Assembly (NCBI RefSeq): GCF_001187865.1
Contig: NZ_LGIT01000009.1
Location: 1,054,001 to 1,118,000 of the forward strand
Direction of reading: 5' to 3'
DNA from: Klebsiella sp. RIT-PI-d
GTDB lineage: Bacteria > Pseudomonadota > Gammaproteobacteria > Enterobacterales > Enterobacteriaceae
Length of the DNA: 64,000 nt
The notes under the pieces are model-generated. The model was given only the letters and a program-made list of their open reading frames with translations. It made no database searches and had not been told where the DNA came from. Below, one piece after another: positions 17,237-25,657 of this stretch. The position numbers and the translations under genes are program-made. Every line of letters starts with the position of its first letter. The first letter of the stretch is position 1.

Positions 17237-17686
17237 TTAAAACGATCGCTTTGCTACCAGCCAGACGCCAATGACCAGCAGCACGGCCCCGCATACCGGG
17301 CTTATCAGCTCCCGCCACGTCAGCCCCTGACTTTTAACGATATCCAGCACCAGTCCGCCGATAAGCTGACTGGCTACCAGTACGGCAACGGTGGTGGCTG
17401 CGCCAACGTATTGATAGCCGCTAATGCTGGCGAAGACGAAAAACGATCCCAGCAGGCCCGGGAGCAAAGTCCACCAGCGTACATTCGCGGCCAGCTCGCT
17501 GAACCCTCCAGCACCGTTTTTAAACAGCAGGATGGTGACAAACAGCACTATACCCACCAGCGAATTAAGCAGCATGGCGATAAGTACCGTGGAGGAGGAC
17601 TGGGTGATACGCACCATCAGCGTATTTTGCACCACCAGCCCGATGCCGGCCGCCACCAGGAAGGTGAGGGTAAGCGTCTGATTCAT
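17237..17686 (-). CDS. ydcZ: DMT-superfamily inner membrane protein YdcZ
   Basis: 149 aa with about five hydrophobic helices, similar in length and sequence to E. coli YdcZ (a DMT-family half-size transporter). Helix-forming segments include LTFLVAAGIGLVVQNTL at the N terminus and SPVCGAVLLVIGVWLVA at the C terminus. Half-size DMT proteins usually work as dimers. It follows mnaT with a 4-base overlap, so the pair form an operon. Substrate unknown. Confidence 0.9.
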   Translation of the reverse strand: MNQTLTLTFLVAAGIGLVVQNTLMVRITQSSSTVLIAMLLNSLVGIVLFVTILLFKNGAGGFSELAANVRWWTLLPGLLGSFFVFASISGYQYVGAATTVAVLVASQLIGGLVLDIVKSQGLTWRELISPVCGAVLLVIGVWLVAKRSF

Positions 17687-18201
17687 ACTGTGCCATCCGG
17701 ATCGCTGCGCTGATCCAGTTGCAGTTGCATAAATGTCAGATCCAGCCAGCGGCCAAACTTGGTGCCGACCTGCGGCATTTGTGCGGTGGTAATAAACCCG
17801 AGCGTACGGTGAAGATGCAGCGAGGCCCTGTTTTGCGATTCTATCCCGGCGACCATGACGTGCTTGCCGATGCGCTGTGCCTCGATGATCAATTGAGCAA
17901 GCAGCGTCCGGCCTGTTCCCTGACCCTGATAATCGGGATGGACATACACCGAGTGCTCAACCGTGTGGCGAAAGCCATCAAAGGCGCGCCAGTCACCAAA
18001 TGACGCATAGCCTGTCACTACGCCATTCTCCTCGCTCACCAGCACCGGATAACCCGCCAGCGTGCGCGCCTCAAACCAGGCAATGCGGTTATCCGTATCA
18101 ACCGTAGTGTCATTCCAGATGGCGGCAGTGTGCAGTACTGCATGATTGTAGATGGCGGCGATGGCAGCACAGTCATCCTGACAGGCGTAACGAAGTGACA
18201 T
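17683..18201 (-). CDS. mnaT: L-amino acid N-acyltransferase (GNAT)
   Basis: A 172-aa GNAT acetyltransferase matching E. coli MnaT (YncA). Family knowledge: it acetylates L-methionine, its sulfone and sulfoximine, and related toxic analogues such as phosphinothricin. The acetyl-CoA loop QGQGTGRTLL is near residue 95, preceded by the beta4 strand EHSVYVHPDY. The C-terminal region (SLHLHRTLGF.TTAQMPQVGTKFGRWLDL) is typical of the MnaT/PAT subfamily. It is the first gene of mnaT-ydcZ, divergent from an XRE regulator. Confidence 0.93.
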   Translation of the reverse strand: MSLRYACQDDCAAIAAIYNHAVLHTAAIWNDTTVDTDNRIAWFEARTLAGYPVLVSEENGVVTGYASFGDWRAFDGFRHTVEHSVYVHPDYQGQGTGRTLLAQLIIEAQRIGKHVMVAGIESQNRASLHLHRTLGFITTAQMPQVGTKFGRWLDLTFMQLQLDQRSDPDGTV

Positions 18202-18293
18202 AATGACCTCAGCAGTTGTACACTATAGTAGTACGATATTATTACAATACTGTACGCCGTATTGTCATCATTTTTATTACCCCGTGGAGCGCG

Positions 18294-18869
18294 ATGAATA
18301 ATTCTGAAGATACTATTAACCAGCGGATCAGCAGCCGCATTCGGATTGAGCGCGAATCACGGAGCTGGTCATTGAGCGATCTGGCGGAGCGGTCCGGCGT
18401 CTCACGGGCGATGATCCACAAAATCGAACGCGGCGAAAGCAGTCCAACGGCAACGCTGCTGGGGCGTCTTTCCGGCGCGTTTGGTATTAGTATGTCAATG
18501 CTGATTGCCCGGGCCGAAATGCAGGAGGGCAGACTTCTTCGCCAGCAAAACCAGCCGGTATGGCACGATCCGCAAACCGGGTATCTGCGTCGCCACGTCT
18601 CCCCGCGCAGCGATTTGCCCATCGATCTGGTGCAAATTGAACTCCCTGCCGGTAGCGATGTACCGATGCCGGCATCCTCCTATGCGCTTGCCCGCCAGCT
18701 TCTCTGGCTACAGCATGGGGAGCTGGTGTTTATTGAAGGCGATACGCGCCACGAAATGCGCGCCGGAGACTGCCTTGAACTGGGGCCGCCGAATGACTGT
18801 CGGTTTATGAATGAAACGGCAGAGCCATGCGTATATCTGGTGGTGCGCTTAAATCCCTCTGCCGCGTAA
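18294..18869 (+). CDS. XRE-family transcriptional regulator with C-terminal cupin
   Basis: 191 aa starting MNNSEDTINQRISSRIR, chosen because GTGGAGC lies at the right distance; the frame is open further upstream but without a ribosome site. Residues 12-65 are an XRE helix-turn-helix (WSLSDLAERSGVSRAMIHKI). Residues about 100-190 are a cupin beta-barrel (LWLQHGELVFIEGDTRHEMR, GDCLELGP). The architecture is that of the SutR/PuuR family, but it is distinct from E. coli YdcN/SutR. Divergent from mnaT-ydcZ, so it is likely to regulate that operon and itself. A repressor role is inferred. Confidence 0.88.
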   Translation: MNNSEDTINQRISSRIRIERESRSWSLSDLAERSGVSRAMIHKIERGESSPTATLLGRLSGAFGISMSMLIARAEMQEGRLLRQQNQPVWHDPQTGYLRRHVSPRSDLPIDLVQIELPAGSDVPMPASSYALARQLLWLQHGELVFIEGDTRHEMRAGDCLELGPPNDCRFMNETAEPCVYLVVRLNPSAA

Positions 18870-18935
18870 TGTGAAGCGGTGCACAGATTCAGGGTCTAGT
18901 ATCTATGGATGCATTAAACCAATAAGGAGCGATTT

Positions 18936-19973
18936 ATGAGTCAACAACCACAACGTAACCGCCGCTGGGTCCTCGCGTCCCGTCCGCACGGTGCGCCGGT
19001 CGCCGAAAATTTTCGTCTTGAAGAAGAGCAGATTTCAGCGCCAGGTGAAGGACAGCTCTTACTGCGCACCGTCTATCTTTCTCTCGACCCGTATATGCGC
19101 GGAAGAATGAGTGATCAGCCGTCCTATTCGCCGCCGGTTGAGATTGGTGCCGTCATGGTTGGGGCAACAGTCAGCCAGGTTGAGCAGTCGAATCATGCGG
19201 ATTTTGCGCCGGGCGATTATGTACTTGGCTACAGCGGCTGGCAGAAGTACGCGCTCTCTGACGGCAAAGACCTGGTCAAGCTGGATGACAGCATACCGCA
19301 TCTTTCCTGGGCGCTGGGCGTGCTGGGAATGCCGGGCTTTACCGCCTATATGGGGCTGCTGGATATTGGCAATCCGAAAGAGGGGGAAACGCTGGTGGTC
19401 GCTGCCGCAACCGGGCCAGTAGGCGCGACGGTGGGGCAGATTGGTAAACTCAAGGGCTGCCGGGTAATTGGTGTTGCCGGTGGACCACAGAAATGCCGTC
19501 ATGCCAAAGAGGTACTGGGCTTTGATGAGTGTCTTGACCATCGTGCAGACGACTTTGCTGACCAGCTGGCGGCGGCGTGTCCTGACGGCATCGATATCTA
19601 TTATGAGAACGTCGGCGGCAAAGTCTTTGATGCCGTGCTGCCACTGTTTAATACCTCCGCGCGCGTGCCGGTATGTGGTCTGGTGAGCGGTTATAATGCT
19701 ACCGACCTGCCGGAAGGACCGGATCGACTGTCGCTGCTGATGGGTACCATTCTGAAAAAACGGATGCGGGTGCAGGGATTTATTATTGCCCAGGACTATG
19801 CGCACCGAATTGATGAGTTCCAGCAGCAGATGGGCGAGTGGGTGAAAGCGGAAAAAATTCACTATCTCGAAGAAGTCACCGGGGGCCTCGAAAACGCGCC
19901 GCACACCTTCATCGGGATGCTGGAGGGGAAAAACTTCGGCAAAGTCGTGATCAAAGTCTCCGAAGAAAGTTGA
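18936..19973 (+). CDS. curA: NADPH-dependent curcumin reductase (MDR family)
   Basis: A 345-aa zinc-independent medium-chain reductase matching E. coli CurA (YncB). It reduces enone double bonds (curcumin to dihydro- and tetrahydrocurcumin in E. coli) using NADPH. Seen: the N-terminal SLDPYMRGRM signature of the LTB4DH/prostaglandin reductase group. The nucleotide-binding loop AATGPVGATVGQ lies near residue 155, followed by YYENVGGKVFDAVLP. The zinc ligands of true alcohol dehydrogenases are absent. An AAGGAGCG ribosome site supports the start. Confidence 0.94.
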   Translation: MSQQPQRNRRWVLASRPHGAPVAENFRLEEEQISAPGEGQLLLRTVYLSLDPYMRGRMSDQPSYSPPVEIGAVMVGATVSQVEQSNHADFAPGDYVLGYSGWQKYALSDGKDLVKLDDSIPHLSWALGVLGMPGFTAYMGLLDIGNPKEGETLVVAAATGPVGATVGQIGKLKGCRVIGVAGGPQKCRHAKEVLGFDECLDHRADDFADQLAAACPDGIDIYYENVGGKVFDAVLPLFNTSARVPVCGLVSGYNATDLPEGPDRLSLLMGTILKKRMRVQGFIIAQDYAHRIDEFQQQMGEWVKAEKIHYLEEVTGGLENAPHTFIGMLEGKNFGKVVIKVSEES

Positions 19974-19991
19974 TTCGACAAGGTTAACTGA

Positions 19992-20023
19992 CATTACGCC
20001 GTGCAACGTTGCGCGGCGTAATG
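19992..20023. terminator. Long hairpin after curA
   Basis: A 16-bp stem CATTACGCCGTGCAAC/GTTGCGCGGCGTAATG with one G-T pair and essentially no loop, 18 bases after curA. It lacks a T-run, so its function as a terminator is likely but not certain. Confidence 0.6.
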
Positions 20024-20144
20024 TGATCCGGCTCGCGTTCTGCGCGCCTCAGAGCGTTTTTCCTTCCGCATGGCTGAATTAACCCCTTTCTCTGCCGATA
20101 ACAAGACACGCTATACATGTTACTGGTTACCCAGGGAGTACGGG

Positions 20145-22055
20145 ATGTCTGGTTTTCGCCAACGCTTACGCAATATCACTATCACTAAAAAACTCGCCAC
20201 CGGATTTGGGGTCGTTCTTTTGCTGGTGGCCATCGCTACCACCCTCAGCGTACTCCGCTTTCGTGAAATACGTGACGTTTATGAAAAAACCAATCTTATT
20301 TACAATATCAATATAGAAGTCTTTCAGGCCAAAATTAACCGGCTGAAATATTTCTACAGCAGCGATGAAAAATCAGGCCAGGTGATGGCAAATTATGTGG
20401 ATCACGCGCTGCAACTCACCGCATCTGCCCGGAGCCTTGACTGGACGCCGCAAGAAAGCGCCGTCATTGATGCCGTGGACAAGCATCTGCAAGAATTCAA
20501 AACCAGCGTTAGCGCAATGCAGGCCTCCACCGCTGCATTGCTGGCGTTGAGGAGCGCACTGGATCAGGCCGGTAACGACGACCTTCAGTCCCGCTACGCC
20601 GCCCTGATCCGTACTCCGCTGGAGGACACCGCGCTGAGCTATCAGCTTTATGATGTGCTGTTTGCCATTGGCAACGTGCGTGACCGGGCGCTGGCCTTAC
20701 GGTTCAGTACCAGCCAGCAGGCCCGCGACACGCTGGAAAAATCTGCCGCCACCACGCAAAACGCGGTTCAGACGCTGCTGCCTCTGCTGCCAGACGATGC
20801 CAGAACCCAGCTTCAGTCGTTATGGGAGGAGAGCGCCGCCTACCGCGATAACAGTATCTATTATTACCAGTCCGTGCAGTCACTCAACACCGCTGAAGAT
20901 GCGGTTAAAACCGCCGGTGACCGCTCCAGCGCAGCCATTAAAGACATTATCGTGCTGGTAAAAGCGCATAACGATAGCCTGGCAAATACTTCATCGACAA
21001 TCACCGCGCTGGTAGGGTTTATCGCCATTCTGCTGGGGATCGCCGTGTCGTGGTGGGTTACACGCCAGATCACCCGGCCGATGCGCGAGAATCTGCAGCT
21101 TGCAGAGCGCATTGCCAGCGGCGATCTCAGCGCTCGTATTGTGGCGCGCAGTGAGGATGAATTCGGCAAGCTGACTGCCGCCATGGGCGTGATGAATAAT
21201 AAATTGCGCGCCATGATTGGCGAGGTGCGCCACAGCGTGACGCAGGTCACCAGAGCGGCGTCAGACATTGCCGATGGTAATACCGATCTGTCGTCCCGCA
21301 CCGAGCAACAGGCGGCGGCAGTGGTACAAACGGCTGCCAGTATGGAACAACTGACCGCCACGGTGAAAAATAACGCGGATAATGCCCGTCATGCCAGTAA
21401 ACTGGCGGCGGAAGCGTCGCACACAGCAAGCCAGGGAGGCAGCGTGATGCGCGATATGGTGGCGACGATGGGTGATATTAATACCAGCTCGCGCAAAATT
21501 GCCGATATTACCGCCGTCATTAACAGTATTGCGTTTCAGACCAATATCCTGGCGCTGAATGCGGCAGTAGAAGCGGCTCGCGCTGGCGAGCAGGGGCGTG
21601 GTTTTGCAGTGGTCGCCAGCGAAGTTCGCAGTCTCTCCCAGCGCAGTTCGCAGGCGGCGAAAGACATTGAGCACCTGATCGCAGAATCGGTATCCCGGAT
21701 CGATACCGGCAGTGATTTGGTGGTGAAAGCCGGAAAAACCATGGAGCAGGTGGTCGACTCGGTAACGCGGGTGAACGATATTATGGGCGAAATTTCTTCG
21801 GCGTCGGAAGAGCAGAGCCGGGGAATTGAGCAGATTGCCCGTGCCGTATCTGAGCTTGACAGTACGACCCAGCAAAATGCCTCACTGGTTAATGCCTCGT
21901 CACTGGCGGCCGGTTCGCTGGAGGAGCAGGCGCGGATCCTCGAAGAACTGGTGACCGCTTTCCGTCTGGATGACAGCGTCCGCGTTCAGCGAGCATCGCG
22001 TGAACCTGCACTGGCCGCAGGCAGCATGCCGCAGGGCAACTGGACAACATTCTGA
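20145..22055 (+). CDS. Methyl-accepting chemotaxis protein with long helical ligand-binding domain
   Basis: 636 aa from the ATG at 20145, preceded by AGGGAGTA; earlier in-frame starts lack a ribosome site. The first membrane helix is at about 18-40. A periplasmic, largely helical domain of about 240 residues follows, long enough for the HBM type found in McpS-like receptors. The second helix is at about 285-306 (ITALVGFIAILLGIAVSWW), then HAMP and a full signalling domain with tip AFQTNILALNAAVEAARAGE. The C terminus ends in NWTTF, resembling the NWETF tether for CheR/CheB. It replaces E. coli mcbR (yncC). The ligand may be an organic acid; this is a guess from HBM relatives. Confidence 0.92.
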   Translation: MSGFRQRLRNITITKKLATGFGVVLLLVAIATTLSVLRFREIRDVYEKTNLIYNINIEVFQAKINRLKYFYSSDEKSGQVMANYVDHALQLTASARSLDWTPQESAVIDAVDKHLQEFKTSVSAMQASTAALLALRSALDQAGNDDLQSRYAALIRTPLEDTALSYQLYDVLFAIGNVRDRALALRFSTSQQARDTLEKSAATTQNAVQTLLPLLPDDARTQLQSLWEESAAYRDNSIYYYQSVQSLNTAEDAVKTAGDRSSAAIKDIIVLVKAHNDSLANTSSTITALVGFIAILLGIAVSWWVTRQITRPMRENLQLAERIASGDLSARIVARSEDEFGKLTAAMGVMNNKLRAMIGEVRHSVTQVTRAASDIADGNTDLSSRTEQQAAAVVQTAASMEQLTATVKNNADNARHASKLAAEASHTASQGGSVMRDMVATMGDINTSSRKIADITAVINSIAFQTNILALNAAVEAARAGEQGRGFAVVASEVRSLSQRSSQAAKDIEHLIAESVSRIDTGSDLVVKAGKTMEQVVDSVTRVNDIMGEISSASEEQSRGIEQIARAVSELDSTTQQNASLVNASSLAAGSLEEQARILEELVTAFRLDDSVRVQRASREPALAAGSMPQGNWTTF

Positions 22056-22060
22056 CGGTC

Positions 22061-22086
22061 AACCCGGCGGCCGATGCCGCCGGGTT
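22061..22086. terminator. Bidirectional hairpin between the chemoreceptor gene and pqqU
   Basis: A perfect 11-bp GC-rich stem AACCCGGCGGC/GCCGCCGGGTT with loop CGAT, 6 bases past the chemoreceptor stop and 8 bases past the pqqU stop. Placement suggests shared termination. Confidence 0.75.
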
Positions 22087-22093
22087 AACGCGG

Positions 22094-24205
22094 TTAGAAC
22101 TGCCAGGCCACCGAGACGCCGACGCCGTAATTGCGCCCCGGCGCCGGTTCGTAGTAGCGACCGTTAGATTCGTTAACGATAACCGACCCCGCATACTCCC
22201 GATCAAACAGATTATCCACCCGACCAAAAACATCCATCAGCCAGTGCCCGTAGCTAAACTTATAGCCGGTATTAAGGCCGACGACCGTCCACGACGGCGC
22301 TTCGGCGGTATTCTCATCGTCTGCCATAATGCCGCTCATATAACGGATGTCGCCTCCGGCATACCAGCCGCTTTCTGGCTCATAGCCCAGAGAGGCAAAT
22401 CCCATATTGCGTGCAATGCCCGGCATCCGGTTACCGTTGCAGTCATTTGCGCCGCAGACGTTGGTGCGATAGGTGGCATCAAGCCAGGTCCACGCCGCTT
22501 TAGCCCGCCAGTTTTCAGCAAATTGCTGATCCAATGACAACTCTGCACCCTGACGACGGGTTTTGCCCGCGTTTTTATAGCTGGTTCGCCCGCCGCTGCT
22601 GGCATCCACTACTATCTCGTCATCGGTGTCCGTCTGGAACAGGGCCGCGGTAAACAGCCCGTTGCCTACACGCGTCTTGCTACCCACTTCTATCGTGTCG
22701 TTAGTTGAGGGTTTAAGATTGAAATTAAGCCCGCTCTGATTATCCGACCGGTACGACAGCTCGTTAATCGTCGGCGTTTCAAACCCGCGTCCGCCAGAGA
22801 GATACACATTCCAGGCGTCGGTGACCGCGTATTTCAGCGAGCCGGCCGGAAGCCATTTATGATAGCTGGCATCACCACTGTCATCGCCGTTGGCCGCCGT
22901 CTGGTAATGATCGTTGGAATCAAACCACACTGAGCTGTAGCGCACGCCGGCGTCAAGAGACAGCTTTTGCGTTAACTGCCACTGGCTTTGCAGATAGGGA
23001 TCGAGGTTCCACATCAGGTTACGTTCATTACGACGCAGCGCGCCTTTCTGCCCGTATTCAGGTGCGCCATTCACCATGACAAAATTCTCGTAACCTTTAC
23101 GATCCTCGCTCATGTTTTCGTAATCGAGACCGGTGGTAAAGGTGACCGGAACGCCCAGCTCACCCCGATGCGTCCAGCGGGTATCGATCCCCTGATAATG
23201 ACGATTAAGGCTAATCACGCCGCCGGCATGCGTGGGATTAAGCTGCGGCGCGCGCGGAATGGACTGATACTGCGTCGTTTCACGCTCGCCTGCATACATC
23301 ATTACGCTAAGATCGTCATCGCTGCTGAGTTCACGTTCATAGCGCAGCCCGGCCTGGGTTTGCCGGGTATCCTTACGGGTGTTGTACTGATCGCCGCGCG
23401 GCGACTGGTGCGGATTATCGTGCCATTCCGTACGGCTAAGGCCGCCTGGATCGTTGGCGGTGATATCAACGCTGTTAAGCAGCAGGGTTAATTTGCTGAC
23501 ATCATCAATTCTTACCCCAAGTTTGGCATTGGCCAGATTTTTGCGCGCGCCGCTGTGATCGCGATAGCCGTGGGTGGCAAATCGGCTGGTCGACACGGTG
23601 TAATCCACGTCGCCCGCCTGGGTGCCATCACCGGTGGCACCCGTCGCTTTGAGTCCATAGCGCCAGGTACCAAAACTGCCGTAATAGCTACTGGCTTCAA
23701 TGGCAGGCGGCTGCTCTCCGGTCTGGGTGGTGATATTCATCACTCCGCCGGAAGAGTTGCCGTAGAGCGCGGAAAACGGGCCGCGCAGGACATCTACGCT
23801 TTCAACGCTATTGATATCAATATTGGAGGTCTGCCCCTGACCGTCGGGCATGGTCGCCGGGATACCGTCGACATAGAGTCGCAGGCCGCGCACGCCGTAG
23901 GTGGAACGCGAACCGAAACCGCGAATCGACAATTGCAGATCCTGCGCATAGTTTTGCCGATTCTGCACCTGTAAACCCGGTACCGCGCCCAGCGATTCAG
24001 AAAGGTTGACGCGCGGCGCGGCATGGCGCATTTCCTCGCCGTTGATCACGCTCACGGCGGCGGGGGTATCCAGTTCAGAAACCGCATGAGGCGTAGCAGT
24101 AACAATCAGCGTCTGATCGTCAGCGGCGAAGGAGAGGGCTGGCAGGGCAATAACGGGTAACAACAGCGCCGGAAATGCGGCCGGATGGACGATCGGGATT
24201 TTCAT
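22094..24205 (-). CDS. pqqU: TonB-dependent outer membrane receptor PqqU (YncD)
   Basis: 703 aa, close to the 700 aa of E. coli YncD, now known as PqqU, which imports the cofactor pyrroloquinoline quinone. A signal peptide (cleaved near SFAAD) and a TonB-box-like QTLIVTA precede the plug domain (VSVINGEEMRHAAP, LRGPFSALYGNSSGGVMNI). The 22-strand barrel ends in ...VGVSVAWQF with the terminal Phe expected of outer membrane proteins. Divergent from yncE with a Fur-like box in between. Uptake needs TonB-ExbBD. Confidence 0.94.
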   Translation of the reverse strand: MKIPIVHPAAFPALLLPVIALPALSFAADDQTLIVTATPHAVSELDTPAAVSVINGEEMRHAAPRVNLSESLGAVPGLQVQNRQNYAQDLQLSIRGFGSRSTYGVRGLRLYVDGIPATMPDGQGQTSNIDINSVESVDVLRGPFSALYGNSSGGVMNITTQTGEQPPAIEASSYYGSFGTWRYGLKATGATGDGTQAGDVDYTVSTSRFATHGYRDHSGARKNLANAKLGVRIDDVSKLTLLLNSVDITANDPGGLSRTEWHDNPHQSPRGDQYNTRKDTRQTQAGLRYERELSSDDDLSVMMYAGERETTQYQSIPRAPQLNPTHAGGVISLNRHYQGIDTRWTHRGELGVPVTFTTGLDYENMSEDRKGYENFVMVNGAPEYGQKGALRRNERNLMWNLDPYLQSQWQLTQKLSLDAGVRYSSVWFDSNDHYQTAANGDDSGDASYHKWLPAGSLKYAVTDAWNVYLSGGRGFETPTINELSYRSDNQSGLNFNLKPSTNDTIEVGSKTRVGNGLFTAALFQTDTDDEIVVDASSGGRTSYKNAGKTRRQGAELSLDQQFAENWRAKAAWTWLDATYRTNVCGANDCNGNRMPGIARNMGFASLGYEPESGWYAGGDIRYMSGIMADDENTAEAPSWTVVGLNTGYKFSYGHWLMDVFGRVDNLFDREYAGSVIVNESNGRYYEPAPGRNYGVGVSVAWQF

Positions 24206-24364
24206 TAAAAGGCTCTTACATACGCAACAAAGTGGATATTCGCCGTCATGTTAATGTTTTTGTAAAAAATTGAAAATCAAAACGGCACTTTACGTTAAGT
24301 GCAAGTATAGGAAGTAAATCGTTTTTTGCCGGAAAGGTAAAAATTAACGCTCCACATTCCATTA

Positions 24365-24383
24365 AATAATGATTATTATTCGC
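24365..24383. promoter_or_regulatory. Fur-box-like site between pqqU and yncE
   Basis: AATAATGATTATTATTCGC matches about 14 of 19 positions of the Fur consensus (GATAATGATAATCATTATC). It lies 82 bases before the yncE ATG and 160 bases before the pqqU start. Known background: yncE is iron/Fur-regulated in E. coli, which supports the call. Confidence 0.6.
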
Positions 24384-24464
24384 ATCTAAATCAGGGTGTC
24401 ACCATGAATGCGCCCGGGGAAGCCTGTGAAGCGGTACTACTATTGCTCAAGAAAGGGAGTCATT

Positions 24465-25526
24465 ATGTCATTACGTCATCGGTTCGCGCCGCGCCTGCGC
24501 CAGTCGCTTTTACTTACATCCCTGCTGCTGGCGGGCACATTCACCGCCCATGCTGCCGAAGAGATGTTGCGCAAGCCTGTAGGTAAAGGGGCGTATGAAA
24601 TGGCGGTCAGCGCGCAGGAAAATGCGCTGTGGGTTGCCACCTCACAGAGCCGTAAAACGGATAAAGGCGGGGTAATTTATCGCCTCGACCCGGTCACGCT
24701 TGAGGTTACGCAGGCGATTCATAACGATCTCAAACCGTTTGGCGCAGCCATCAACAATCAGACCGGTACGCTGTGGTTCGGTAATACCACTAATGGGGCG
24801 ATTACGGCGGTGGATGCGAAAACCGGCGACGTGAAAGGGCGCCTGGTGCTGGATGCGCGTAAACGCACCGAAAGCCTGCGCCCGCTGCAACCGCGTGAAC
24901 TGCTGGTGGATGAAAAAACCAACACCGTCTATATCACCGGACTGGGTAAAGAAAGCGTGGTTTGGGTAGTCGATGGCAAAACCATGACGCTGAAAACCAC
25001 CATCAATAATACTGGCGCGATGGGTACCGGTCTGGCGCTGGATGCCGACGCGAAACGTCTGTATGTAACCAACGCCGACGGTGAACTGGTGACCATTGAT
25101 ACCGCAGGTAATAAGATCCTGTCCCGCAAAAAGCTGCTTGATGATGGTAAAGAACACATGTTGCTCAACCTGAGCCTGGATGTGGACGGTCATCGTGCCT
25201 TTATCACCGATTCAAAACAGCCGCAGGTGCTGGTGGTGGATCTGCGCGACGGCAAAGTCATCAGTACTATTGATGCACCAGAGTCGCTGGCCGTGTTGTT
25301 TAACCCGGTGCGAAATGAGGTCTATGTCACCCACCGTAAGGCCGGTAAAGTCAGCGTTATTGATGCGAAAACCGCAAAAGTGGTGAAAACCATTGATACC
25401 CCGACCTTCCCGAATAGCCTCGCGCTTTCAGCCGATGGGCAAACGTTGTTTGTTACCGTTAAGCAGGCGTCCAGCCGCGAAAAAGAAGCCACCCAGCCGG
25501 ATGATGTGATACGTATTGCGCTCTGA
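24465..25526 (+). CDS. yncE: Periplasmic seven-bladed beta-propeller protein YncE
   Basis: 353 aa (same as E. coli YncE) when started at ATG 24465 with GAAAGGGAG upstream; an upstream in-frame ATG would spoil the signal peptide. The signal peptide ends near TAHAAEEML. The mature protein consists of repeated beta-propeller blades with the GLALDADAKRLYVTNADGELVTID and NSLALSADGQTLFVTV type of repeat. The E. coli protein is a periplasmic PQQ-like propeller reported to bind DNA in crystals; its role is unknown, and linkage to the PQQ receptor gene suggests a shared function. Confidence 0.94.
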   Translation: MSLRHRFAPRLRQSLLLTSLLLAGTFTAHAAEEMLRKPVGKGAYEMAVSAQENALWVATSQSRKTDKGGVIYRLDPVTLEVTQAIHNDLKPFGAAINNQTGTLWFGNTTNGAITAVDAKTGDVKGRLVLDARKRTESLRPLQPRELLVDEKTNTVYITGLGKESVVWVVDGKTMTLKTTINNTGAMGTGLALDADAKRLYVTNADGELVTIDTAGNKILSRKKLLDDGKEHMLLNLSLDVDGHRAFITDSKQPQVLVVDLRDGKVISTIDAPESLAVLFNPVRNEVYVTHRKAGKVSVIDAKTAKVVKTIDTPTFPNSLALSADGQTLFVTVKQASSREKEATQPDDVIRIAL

Positions 25527-25572
25527 AGGCGCTGCGGTTATGGGTAACTTTAGATATTACGTATAGTCCCAG

Positions 25573-25600
25573 GCCGGGTAAGGCGTAGCCGCCATCCGGC
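25573..25600. repeat. REP palindromic element
   Basis: GCCGGGT...ATCCGGC arms around AAGGCGTAGCCGCC, the same unit as at 1460-1487 with two or three differences. It lies between convergent yncE and ansP. Confidence 0.78.
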
Positions 25601-25657
25601 ATTATCAGCCAGTTGGGTAGAAACCGCGCTGTGTTGAAAGGCAGCGCGGCGGGTATT

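Noticed and set aside
17213..17713. 166-aa plus-strand ORF
   Set aside because: Antisense to ydcZ and the end of mnaT; no ribosome site and glutamine-rich shadow composition.
19059..20006. 315-aa minus-strand ORF
   Set aside because: Antisense to curA with no family features; shadow of a high-GC gene.
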